Positions 1-8,316 of a DNA stretch of 64,000 nt are shown here, piece by piece. Below the pieces are notes generated by a model, which saw only the letters and a program-made list of their open reading frames with translations, did not search any database and was not told the origin of the DNA. The first letter of the stretch is position 1, and every line of letters starts with the position of its first letter. The translations under genes were made by a program, and so were the position numbers. Origin of the DNA: Lachnospiraceae bacterium (lineage in GTDB: Bacteria > Bacillota > Clostridia > Lachnospirales > Lachnospiraceae); the NCBI GenBank assembly GCA_900766915.1, contig CAAFXE010000324.1, positions 1-64,000 of the forward strand, in the 5' to 3' direction.

Positions 1-20
1 ACACGACGCTCTTCCGATCT
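1..20 (+). other. Illumina sequencing adapter remnant at the contig start
   Basis: The first 20 bases read ACACGACGCTCTTCCGATCT, which is exactly the 3' end of the standard Illumina read-1 adapter. Genomic sequence begins at base 21. It is library-derived sequence left at a contig end and should be trimmed; it has no biological role. Confidence 0.97.
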
Positions 21-827
21 GGTGATCAATGTAAAAAAGCGGATCTTCCATGCAAAAAACATGACAATTCCAAAACAGATTCCATAGAGGATGCGTCTCC
101 TGGCACTCATTTCATCCAGAAGCCGGAAGAAAATCGTAATCAGCAATACAAAAAGCGGAATACTTAAAACCTGCGTATAGAAAAATACAGGATAATAGTA
201 TAGCAGTGGATTGAGCAGGCAAAGAAGAGCAAACAATACAGAAGCTCTGATGCCTGCTTTTCTTCTGATCAGTCTGTAGAGCTGAAACAATGCAAGATCA
301 AGGAAGATGATATTACAAAGCTGTAAGATTAAAATATAATTTGCTTCCGGAACGCCAAAAAACTGTGCCACCTTAAAGATACACATGATATAGAGTGTCA
401 GTGGCAGATTGTGCGGATAGATGGAAAAATATTCAAAATTATCAGAGAGGGGCAGAGGGATTCCTTTCAGTAAGGAAATGGCAGTATCTACAGGCTTTAA
501 CGCATCATACTGCAGGCACGGGCGAAGCAGCAGAAGAAATGCCAGCTGGAGTCCAAGTCCCATACAGCCCAAAACAAGAAGTGTGAGGGCCTGTTTTTTC
601 TCTGAAAAACGAAGCAGCAGTTTTGTAAGCTTTGCAATCAGTAAAAATAAGAGAGCGGAACCGCTGAGCAGAAATACCGGTTTCCAAAGACCCTTCAGGG
701 ATGCCGAGATTACCGGCATATGGGAAAGGGTTCCAAGTGTCTGAAAGTAAGTACAGGCAAACAGAAAAATCATAATTACGCAGGTTGCCCGATATAAAAA
801 GTTGGTTAAATTTGTCTGTTTTCTCAT
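21..827 (-). CDS. GT-C-type membrane glycosyltransferase-like protein, C-terminal part missing
   Basis: This frame is open from an ATG at 827 down to the adapter junction, about 269 codons with no stop. It begins MRKQTNLTNF and is rich in hydrophobic segments. It carries the same landmarks as its neighbours: LRPCLQYDALKPVDTAI with the conserved Asp of the first long loop, then YPHNLPLTLYI, LLYYYPVFFYTQVLSIP, and WKIRFFTLIT where the contig ends. A full copy would be about 680 residues, so roughly 60% is lost. It lies 15 bp downstream of the next paralogue and is probably the last known gene of a minus-strand operon. Assignment to GT-C polyprenyl-phosphate-dependent glycosyltransferases is by fold-level resemblance (multi-span topology and the loop Asp). 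The acceptor and donor are unknown. Confidence 0.75.
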
Positions 828-842
828 TTGTGTTACCTGCTG

Positions 843-2888
843 TTAAATATATAAAAATGGTTTATCGAGCGTCAGTGATACCGTAAAGGTCAAATCAGCA
901 GTGGCGTTTAACTGTCCATTTGTTTTAAGTGACCCGGACGGATAGGTATCCCAATATCCTGTATTGTGAGTCAGGAAGGAAAGGGCGTTTTGGACATCAG
1001 CCTCTATAGGAGTGATGAGGATTCGATAGCTTTTAGTACCTGCAGGGGTTATGGTATCAAACTGTACGGGGGTCATATAGGAGGCTTCCTTACCCAAAAT
1101 AGTTGTTTCATAAAGCAATTCTCCATTTTCAGATAAGAGACTGAAACGATAGCATGAGGTGTTTTCATCAGAACCGCCCAGTGTTCCAATCTCGATCCGA
1201 TTGAAGCTGCGATTAGCAGTAAAGCTTTGTTCCAGGGATCCTTCTGTCAGTGGAAGATAACCATCAACTTCATCACCGGCAATATCCTGGCAGACAACAT
1301 ATTCTGTATTTTCAAAAGGAATTTGTGTCATTGCAGGAATGATACGTATCATAGCCGTCAGGAAACATAAAACACCGGCCACAGCCAGCCCTGTTGAGGT
1401 CCTTTGAGAAATCGCTTCATTTCCCAGGGAAGCACAGCATAGTAAAAATACCAGAAACGGAATGCCGTAGATCGCACCGGTTTCCCAGATCAGCTGAAAT
1501 ACGATGCCTCCAAGGAGTGTGAGGTAAAATAAATATCCGGGATTCGTTTCTTTTTTGAAAATCAAAGCGATTCCGCCAATGGCCGTCAGTAAAAACAGAA
1601 GAATATTGGCGGATCTCATCCACAGTACAAAGAAGTCCTTCCTGCTTCCCAGTACAAAATCTGTTATGTCATTGTAGGAGGATACTTTGGAGAGATACTC
1701 ATAGTAGTCATAAAGACCGCCACTCCAGGTGATTTCTAATTTTTTACAGCCAAGCTTCCATAATCCGGATATTCCCTGATTATTAAGTCGTTCAAGAAAA
1801 ACAGCAGTTGTGGCAGCTTTCTTTTCAGCTTTTGTTTCAAACCCGGCAGTAAACTCATCATCCAGCACATTGTAGGTTCCGTCCCCTTCAACACCCATCA
1901 TAAGCCAGTAGGTTACAGGATAGCTATCCGGCAGATCTCCCATGTCATGATATTGTTTCTGGATCATAGAATAGGAAACATTACAAATACAGAATGCCAC
2001 GATCAATGCCAGAAGGGGAGGCAGGATTTTTCTATAAGATTTTTCCGCAAAATTGGCAGATAGCAGAAGATAGATGCAAAATGCAACGGGCAGGATGATA
2101 GCTGTTGCACGAATCTTCATGGCCAAAAAGAACAGGATTCCAAGGAAAAAACCTTTCCGCAGCTGTTTTGAAAGGTTTTGTTCTTCTTTCAGATTGATCA
2201 TCAGCCAAAGCATTCCCATGGTCAGGGGAAGGCTGAGAGTTGATGTGTAGTAATATGCCGGAAGCAGATAGGTCATGGGAAAGATAAGGCATAAAGATAA
2301 GAGTCCCATGGCAGATCTTAAGGAACGTAACTTTGTGACCAAAAGCATTGCAATCGCAATGGACAGATCAATAAAAACCATATTGATGATTTGTAAATAC
2401 AGCAGATACTGTCCATAGGGAATATGAAGCAGCCTTGCAATTTTCAGGAGAAATACAGTAAAAATACAGGAAAAATGATTGTTAGGAAAATGGGCGAAAT
2501 ATGCACCATAGTCTGCGGCAGTCATTTTTTTGCCGTCCAAAAGTGCTAAAGATTCCTGGAAAAGGATTCTCATATCAGAGGAAAGCTGAGGTCTTAGGAA
2601 GACCAGAATCAATAGCTGTATAAAAACCATCAGGCAGGAGATGACTGCAATCAGACCATGTTTTCCACGTGTGGAAAGCCTGTCAAAAAGCATTTGCAAA
2701 AGTCTGACCATAAGAAAAAGAATACATATCGTACCAAACAGTAAAAAGAATCTGTCTACGGCCAGAGTATGTTCCCTGATAAAATCCATATAAGAGGACT
2801 TGCCAAGTGCTTTCCATATAATATAAGAACTAAAGCTGATCAGAATCATCAGGGAAAAATTATATAATGATTTTTGAAATTTTTTCAT
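843..2888 (-). CDS. GT-C-type membrane glycosyltransferase-like protein with extracytoplasmic beta domain
   Basis: This is a 681-residue, many-span membrane protein. The loop after the second hydrophobic segment contains LRPQLSSDMRILFQESLALL, with the Asp near residue 105, followed by FPNNHFS. In the GT39/PMT-like GT-C superfamily an acidic residue at this place is catalytic. Hydrophobic helices run to about residue 500. The last 150 or so residues are polar and beta-rich (from EQSFTANRSFNRIEIGTLG onward) and probably form an outside sugar-binding or jelly-roll-like domain. It is 12 bp downstream of one paralogue and 15 bp upstream of another, which suggests one operon. The probable role is adding sugars to a cell-wall polymer or glycolipid. 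This is inferred from fold only and the substrate is unknown. Confidence 0.72.
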   Translation of the reverse strand: MKKFQKSLYNFSLMILISFSSYIIWKALGKSSYMDFIREHTLAVDRFFLLFGTICILFLMVRLLQMLFDRLSTRGKHGLIAVISCLMVFIQLLILVFLRPQLSSDMRILFQESLALLDGKKMTAADYGAYFAHFPNNHFSCIFTVFLLKIARLLHIPYGQYLLYLQIINMVFIDLSIAIAMLLVTKLRSLRSAMGLLSLCLIFPMTYLLPAYYYTSTLSLPLTMGMLWLMINLKEEQNLSKQLRKGFFLGILFFLAMKIRATAIILPVAFCIYLLLSANFAEKSYRKILPPLLALIVAFCICNVSYSMIQKQYHDMGDLPDSYPVTYWLMMGVEGDGTYNVLDDEFTAGFETKAEKKAATTAVFLERLNNQGISGLWKLGCKKLEITWSGGLYDYYEYLSKVSSYNDITDFVLGSRKDFFVLWMRSANILLFLLTAIGGIALIFKKETNPGYLFYLTLLGGIVFQLIWETGAIYGIPFLVFLLCCASLGNEAISQRTSTGLAVAGVLCFLTAMIRIIPAMTQIPFENTEYVVCQDIAGDEVDGYLPLTEGSLEQSFTANRSFNRIEIGTLGGSDENTSCYRFSLLSENGELLYETTILGKEASYMTPVQFDTITPAGTKSYRILITPIEADVQNALSFLTHNTGYWDTYPSGSLKTNGQLNATADLTFTVSLTLDKPFLYI

Positions 2889-2900
2889 TCCTTTGTACCT

Positions 2901-4943
2901 CTATAAAAAAGTATCGAGTGTTTCCTGGTAAGCATGAAATGTCAGATCACCCCCAGGCACTTCCATGTCATTTCTAAATAGTTTTCCCGGCTGATATACA
3001 TCCCAGTTCCCGGTATTGTAGGAAGAGAAGGCAAGATGTGCATCTGCAGGCAGCTGTACCGGTTGGAGTTCTATGAAGAATGTATCATTCTCCTTTGGAC
3101 TGACCAGTGGAAATTCACATAAAACAGGTTCATCGTATCCCACATGGCAGCTTACGGTTTCCTGAAAGAGTGTATTTCCTGCTGTATCTTTCAGGGAAAT
3201 AAGGACCAGGGCTTCTTCCTCACGGTCGGATAAATATTGATATTGTAAGCTGACTCGATCAAAGGCCCGGGAAGTTGAAAAGGTTTGTATCAGAGTGTCC
3301 TGTTCTGATAAAAATAAAAAATCACCTTCTGACAGATCCTGGATGGCTGCGGTTTTTACCTGTTCAAAATCATAATCAAACAAAATGGGCTTCAGCTGTG
3401 TCAACAGAAAAATATTTCCACAGAGCGTAAAAGCTATAAGAACTTTTTTACTGGAAACATATTTTTTGCATAGCACAGGGGAAGAAGAGATACTTAAGCT
3501 TCCTGCTGCACCGGCAATGACCAGAAGTGCGAAAGGCATGCTGTAGGCTTCACCGGTTTCCCAAATGAGATGAAACAGCATTCCGCCAAGCAATGCCAGA
3601 CAGGGTATAAATATCATGGATGGTGTTTTCTTTAAAAACTGTAAAACCATGCAAAGGGTTAAAAGCAGGCAGCAGAAACTATGGTAAATATGAAGCCAGC
3701 CAACCAAAAGTTCATTTTTGCTGCCACACAGGTAATCATGATAGTTTCGGTAGTCTTGCGACAGGACAAGATTATCTGCGAAATCATCATAACCATCACT
3801 CCAGGTAATCACCAGTTTTTTTGCCCAGAGATTCATCAATCCCGTAAACTTAAGATCCTGCAAACGCTCCTTGATGACAAGAGTATCTGCCTGGATACGC
3901 TCTTCTTTTGAGCCTGCGTTTGAGGTAAACAGTTCATCGTCGAAGTTGTAGGCACCATTTTCCCCAAGCCCCATCATGACCCAGTGGTGTGCAGGAAATG
4001 AGAGTGACTCATCAGTATGTATGGAATAATGATCCAAAAGCAGGTTGTTTGTGAAGGAACAGAGAAGAAACGCAGATAGTACAGCTGCCACACAAAGATA
4101 AGTTTCTTTTTTTATCACAATATCCCAACGTTTTTTTAAAAACAGATAAATACAACATGCTATTGGTGCGATCAGCGCCAGGATTCGAATCTTGATTCCT
4201 AAAAACAGGACTATACCGTATAATACACTGTAGAAAATCCGTTTCTTTTCAGAATTGGTCTCCATGATACAAAAAAAGAGTATGATAAGTCCACAGATGA
4301 TAGGGATACACAGTACCTGTGTGTAAAAGAATACCGGATAGTAATAGAGCAGAGGATTCACTACACATAAAAATAAAAATCCGGATGCCTGCTGTTTGCT
4401 TTCGTAACGCTCCAGCAGCCGATAGATTCCCATAATAGATAAGTCAATGAGCATACAGCTGATGGATTGAAGAAGCAATATGTAGCAGTTTTCGGGGATT
4501 CCGAGGAATCTTGCTGCTTTCAAAAGGACAAAGATATAAGCAGTCAGAGGCAGATTATGGGGATAAATGGTTAAGTATTCATAGTACGGGCTATGAATCA
4601 ATCCTTTTCCATTTAACAGACCTATGGCAGTATCCACCGGGGTAAGAGAGTCATATCGTAAGGATGGACGGATTCCCCAAATTACAAAAATTTGTACAAA
4701 GATACCAAAGGCTGCCAGACACCAGAGAAATTTGCGACGCTGCTCACCGGAAAAGTAAATAAACAATAGGAAGAGAGTTAAAGTACCGAACAAAAATAGG
4801 CAGATCGTATTGCCGGTGTTCAGATGGGTGCTGATGATCGGCATATGAGAAAGATTTCCCAGGGTGCCCAGATAGACGTATCCAAAAAACATCAGCATGA
4901 TCAGACAGATCAGTTTGTATATAACAGTCAGAAATTTATTCAT
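2901..4943 (-). CDS. GT-C-type membrane glycosyltransferase-like protein
   Basis: I place the start at the ATG at 4943 (MNKFLTVIYK). A GGGAGG ribosome site lies just upstream, and the resulting 680 residues match the length of the neighbouring paralogue. A longer frame beginning at a TTG at 5000 lacks such support. Landmarks are IRPSLRYDSLTPVDTAIGLL with the loop Asp, IYPHNLPLTAYI, the PVFFYTQVLCIP segment, GIKIRILALIAP, and a polar beta-rich tail from about residue 540 (LIQTFSTSRAFDRVSLQY). It is the first gene of the three-gene minus-strand run and probably carries its promoter. It resembles the truncated copy at the contig start most closely (shared PHNLPLT and YYYPVFFYTQVL). GT-C membership is by resemblance and the substrate is unknown. 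Confidence 0.72.
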   Translation of the reverse strand: MNKFLTVIYKLICLIMLMFFGYVYLGTLGNLSHMPIISTHLNTGNTICLFLFGTLTLFLLFIYFSGEQRRKFLWCLAAFGIFVQIFVIWGIRPSLRYDSLTPVDTAIGLLNGKGLIHSPYYEYLTIYPHNLPLTAYIFVLLKAARFLGIPENCYILLLQSISCMLIDLSIMGIYRLLERYESKQQASGFLFLCVVNPLLYYYPVFFYTQVLCIPIICGLIILFFCIMETNSEKKRIFYSVLYGIVLFLGIKIRILALIAPIACCIYLFLKKRWDIVIKKETYLCVAAVLSAFLLCSFTNNLLLDHYSIHTDESLSFPAHHWVMMGLGENGAYNFDDELFTSNAGSKEERIQADTLVIKERLQDLKFTGLMNLWAKKLVITWSDGYDDFADNLVLSQDYRNYHDYLCGSKNELLVGWLHIYHSFCCLLLTLCMVLQFLKKTPSMIFIPCLALLGGMLFHLIWETGEAYSMPFALLVIAGAAGSLSISSSPVLCKKYVSSKKVLIAFTLCGNIFLLTQLKPILFDYDFEQVKTAAIQDLSEGDFLFLSEQDTLIQTFSTSRAFDRVSLQYQYLSDREEEALVLISLKDTAGNTLFQETVSCHVGYDEPVLCEFPLVSPKENDTFFIELQPVQLPADAHLAFSSYNTGNWDVYQPGKLFRNDMEVPGGDLTFHAYQETLDTFL

Positions 4944-5080
4944 AAAATCCTCCCGGAAGCATTCCTTTATGGAATGAATGTTACTGTCATTCTGTAACAA
5001 ATACGTTTCACTTCATGATAGCATAAGCCTGTCAGATTTACAAATAATTGGTTTTTTGATACAATACATACAATTAAAAT

Positions 5081-5106
5081 GTTACTGTTCATTTCGTTAC
5101 GATAAT
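5081..5106 (+). repeat. Intergenic imperfect palindrome of the 26-bp dispersed family
   Basis: It begins GTTACTGTTCATTTCGTTAC, close to the family core GTTACTGTTCA...TTCCAGTAAC that recurs in many gaps of this window. It lies between the divergently oriented GT-C gene and dapF. Confidence 0.5.
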
Positions 5107-5208
5107 AGTGACGGCTGTACAGTAACCTAAATCTAACGATAGATGCGGGGAAAAAGCGTCATGGAGATCATCCACGATACCCTGCAGTAAAACAAGGAGT
5201 TTAGGAAA

Positions 5209-6048
5209 ATGAAATTTACAAAAATGCATGGAATTGGAAATGATTATGTATATGTGAACTGCCTGAAAGAAAAAGTAGAAGATCCGGCAGTGGCGGCCAG
5301 ATTTGTAAGTGACCGTCATTTCGGGATTGGTTCTGACGGACTGATTCTGATCAAGCCATCTGAAGTGGCAGATTTTCAGATGGATATGTACAATGCAGAC
5401 GGTTCCCGATCAGAAATGTGTGGAAATGGTGTCCGCTGCGTAGCCAAGTATGTGTATGACTATGGTCTTACAGATAAGACAGAGGTGGATATTGAGACCG
5501 GTGCAGGGATCAAGCACATTGTATTAACCATCAGGGATGGAAAAGTGGAAAAGGCCCGTGTGGATATGGGTGAGCCGATTTTAAAACCGGAGCTTGTACC
5601 TGTGAAAGGTGAAGGGGACAGGCTGGTAAACGAGCCGATTCTGGTGGATGGTCAGCAGTACCGTATGACCTGTGTTTCCATGGGAAATCCCCATGCCGTT
5701 GTTTTCCTTGATGAGGATGTGAAGGATCTGGACATTGAAAAGATCGGACCGAAGTTTGAAAATCATGAGAGATTTCCTAAGCGTACGAACACAGAATTTA
5801 TGAATGTGCTGGATCGTCATACTATGAGTATGCGTGTGTGGGAGAGAGGCTCCGGCGAGACCCTTGCTTGTGGAACGGGAACCTGCGCTTCTGTAGTAGC
5901 AGCGGTGTTAAACGGATTTACAGAGAGAGATGTGTTGGTACATTTACTTGGCGGTGATCTGGAAATTCATTGGGATGAAAAGGACAATCATGTCTATATG
6001 ACAGGCTCTGCGACTACCGTATTTGATGGAGAAATTGATTTGCCATGA
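5209..6048 (+). CDS. dapF: Diaminopimelate epimerase
   Basis: The 279-residue product has the length and motifs of DapF, which converts LL- to meso-diaminopimelate for lysine and peptidoglycan synthesis in the cytosol. FTKMHGIGNDYVYV opens the protein. The first catalytic Cys is in SEMCGNGVRC near residue 71, and the second is in GSGETLACGTGTCASV near residue 219. The two lie in the mirrored halves typical of this cofactor-independent epimerase. The start is supported by a purine-rich AAGGAG-like site (acaaggagtttaggaaa) just upstream. The stop overlaps the start of the following GT-C gene as ATGA, which suggests translational coupling between a cell-wall precursor enzyme and a membrane glycosyltransferase-like protein. 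Confidence 0.97.
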   Translation: MKFTKMHGIGNDYVYVNCLKEKVEDPAVAARFVSDRHFGIGSDGLILIKPSEVADFQMDMYNADGSRSEMCGNGVRCVAKYVYDYGLTDKTEVDIETGAGIKHIVLTIRDGKVEKARVDMGEPILKPELVPVKGEGDRLVNEPILVDGQQYRMTCVSMGNPHAVVFLDEDVKDLDIEKIGPKFENHERFPKRTNTEFMNVLDRHTMSMRVWERGSGETLACGTGTCASVVAAVLNGFTERDVLVHLLGGDLEIHWDEKDNHVYMTGSATTVFDGEIDLP

Positions 6049-8099
6049 TGAATCGACTGGAAAGAGGTTTTCGGTATTTTTGTATTGCGTTCATGCTGTT
6101 GTTTAGTGGATATATTTTATGGCAGTGCGGATTTACCATGACCTACGCTGATAATTTAAGAAATATCATACAGCCCGGCCGTCTTCCGTTCTTCCTTTTT
6201 GGAATGGCAGCAGCAGCAACAGTACTGTTTTGCTTTTTATTCCGGTTGCTGGAAAGGCTGCCTCAAAAGCAGCAGAAATGGATCGGAGCAGGTGCCTTTG
6301 GAGTTATCCTTTTAGGTCAGCTTCTGATGATCATCAATTTCCGGACAGCCCTTCGCGGAGACCAGATGAAGGTGCTGGAGGCAGCCATTGAGCTGATGAG
6401 CACTAAGACCATCGCAGCTTCTTCCTATTATGAATATTTCAGCAGATGCTCGAACAATATTCCGTTGACGTTGGTTACCTATCTGTTTGTAAATATTTTT
6501 CAACTGCTTCATTTGCCAAAGAGCTTGTGGATGGATCTTTCAAGAGTCCTGGGAACCGCTTTTTTAGATGGTGGCCTTTTCTTTGGATATCTTACCTTAA
6601 GGGAACTGAAAGGTCAAAAATACGCTACCATGATGATGGTGCTTTGCGTATTTTCGCCAATGCTTTATCTTTTGACCGGAGTTTATTATTCCTCCACCAT
6701 TTCTTTGTTTTTTGGAATGGGTGCCATCTGGCTTTATGTAAAGAACAAAGGACAGGAAAGCAAGTGGATGACTTCTGTTTTCCTGATGGGCATTTTTCTG
6801 GGTCTGGGCTTTAAGATTCGTGCCACAGCCTTTATTTGCGGCATTGCCATTGGTATTTGCGGACTTTTCAGTCTTCGAAACAGAGAGCATATGAAATTAG
6901 CAGCGAAGAAGCTGTTAGTCTTTTTGGCAGGATTTTTGTTGGTGATCGGACTTTTTAAGGCATTGGACCGAATCTATGTGCAGGCAGATTTTAAAGATAC
7001 GGAATACACCCTGCTTCATTATGTGATGATGGGAGCCAATGGAAACGGAACCTACAGCCCCGCTGATGCAGCCTACACCCAGAGCTTTGAAGGAAAAGAG
7101 GCAAAGCTTCAGGCAAACAAAGAGCTTCTTATGGAACGTCTGGAGAATATGGGACCGGTTGGGATTTTAGAACTCATCGGAAGAAAGCTTACCATTACCT
7201 TCAGTGACGGTACCGACGATTTTTACGATGCCTACAATGGCGTCCTGAAGGATGCAGGTAATCTGACAGGCCTTAATGGCAGTCGAAGAGATTTTCTTGT
7301 GGGCTATTGTCATCTTTATAATACATTGATGTGGATGGGTATCGTGGTATACCTGATCACAGCACTGGGAAAGAAGGACAGCAAAGCCTTTGTCATTACA
7401 TTGGCAGCTCTTGGAGGAATTTTCTTCCAGGTGATCTGGGAATGCGGAGAGGCCTACAGTGTGCCTTATCTCATTTTGTTCCTGATGCTTTTTGCAGAAG
7501 GATTTGAAGGAATGGAAGCATTGTCTGGCAAGCTCTGTGAAAAGAGATTTCTCAAAAATGCTATTCTGGGAATTTCCGTTGTCCTTCTTGTGGGGGGGAT
7601 TGGCTGGATCCTGAGAGGTTTTTCCGGGGTGGTCTTAGTCAATGACGAGTACCGGGTGCGCCAGACCACTTATGAACTGGAGGTTCATGGGGCAGAGCAG
7701 GTGGTAGAGCAGACCTTTACAGCTTCCAAACCATTCAATGAGATCGAGCTGTTTGTTTATAACATTTACAAGGAGCACAATCAAAGCATTTATCAGGTGA
7801 CGCTTCTTACAGAGAACGGACAGACGATCCATGAGGAATCTATTACCGCTTACATGCTGCCGGAATACGGCTCCGCTTATGTGAAGTTCGATACAGTGAT
7901 TCCCAATGGGGAGACACAGTACTGGATCCGAATCCAATCTGCCAAGGCAGATCCTAAGAGTGGCATTGTATTTCCATACCACAGCACGGGAATCTGCGAC
8001 TTATATCAGGGCGGCAGTCTGTGGGTAGACGGTAAGCAGAAAAAAAACTGCGATCTGGCATTTACGGTTTATTTACGAAGCCAGTCGGAGGGAATTTAA
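6045..8099 (+). CDS. GT-C-type membrane glycosyltransferase-like protein coupled to dapF
   Basis: This 684-residue multi-span protein is a fourth paralogue, on the opposite strand to the other three. It has NFRTALRGDQMKVLEAAIELM with the loop Asp, YFSRCSNNIPLTLVTYL, YLLTGVYYSSTISLFFGMG, LGFKIRATAFICG and GGIFFQVIWECGEAYSVPYL; the last two motifs recur in the paralogues. A polar beta-rich tail starts near residue 545 (EQTFTASKPFNEIELFVY). It starts inside the dapF stop codon and ends ahead of a clear terminator, so dapF and this gene form one unit. The family resemblance supports sugar transfer at the outer membrane face, but donor, acceptor and polymer are unknown. Confidence 0.75.
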   Translation: MMNRLERGFRYFCIAFMLLFSGYILWQCGFTMTYADNLRNIIQPGRLPFFLFGMAAAATVLFCFLFRLLERLPQKQQKWIGAGAFGVILLGQLLMIINFRTALRGDQMKVLEAAIELMSTKTIAASSYYEYFSRCSNNIPLTLVTYLFVNIFQLLHLPKSLWMDLSRVLGTAFLDGGLFFGYLTLRELKGQKYATMMMVLCVFSPMLYLLTGVYYSSTISLFFGMGAIWLYVKNKGQESKWMTSVFLMGIFLGLGFKIRATAFICGIAIGICGLFSLRNREHMKLAAKKLLVFLAGFLLVIGLFKALDRIYVQADFKDTEYTLLHYVMMGANGNGTYSPADAAYTQSFEGKEAKLQANKELLMERLENMGPVGILELIGRKLTITFSDGTDDFYDAYNGVLKDAGNLTGLNGSRRDFLVGYCHLYNTLMWMGIVVYLITALGKKDSKAFVITLAALGGIFFQVIWECGEAYSVPYLILFLMLFAEGFEGMEALSGKLCEKRFLKNAILGISVVLLVGGIGWILRGFSGVVLVNDEYRVRQTTYELEVHGAEQVVEQTFTASKPFNEIELFVYNIYKEHNQSIYQVTLLTENGQTIHEESITAYMLPEYGSAYVKFDTVIPNGETQYWIRIQSAKADPKSGIVFPYHSTGICDLYQGGSLWVDGKQKKNCDLAFTVYLRSQSEGI

Positions 8100-8127
8100 C
8101 AGATCATAATTAACGGAAATTTTCTTA

Positions 8128-8157
8128 AGAGCATCGCAAAGCAGCGGTGCTCTTTTT
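8128..8157 (+). terminator. Intrinsic terminator after the dapF unit
   Basis: AGAGCATCGC pairs with GCGGTGCTCT (one G-U pair) around a 6-nt loop and is followed by a T run. Confidence 0.88.
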
Positions 8158-8193
8158 GCTATGGCGACGTATCGTAACTGTTCGGAAGCCGTC

Positions 8194-8219
8194 GTATCTG
8201 GAAGGCACCATACAGATAC
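8194..8219 (+). repeat. Copy of the 26-bp dispersed palindrome
   Basis: It starts GTATCTGGAAGG and ends ACAGATAC. It is preceded by GTAACTGTTCGGAAGCC, a second half-unit of the same family. It lies in the gap between the dapF unit and the repair operon. Confidence 0.6.
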
Positions 8220-8240
8220 GATTCCTTACAGATTTTACCC

Positions 8241-8269
8241 TTGTAATTTAAATATTCCTGTGCTAAGAT
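8241..8269 (+). promoter_or_regulatory. Candidate sigma-A promoter of the radical SAM operon
   Basis: TTGTAA and TAAGAT are separated by 17 bp and lie about 48 bp upstream of the chosen start. Confidence 0.5.
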
Positions 8270-8316
8270 AAAGAAAACAGAACAAATGTTCGATTATGTA
8301 TCAGGAAGTGATGAAT

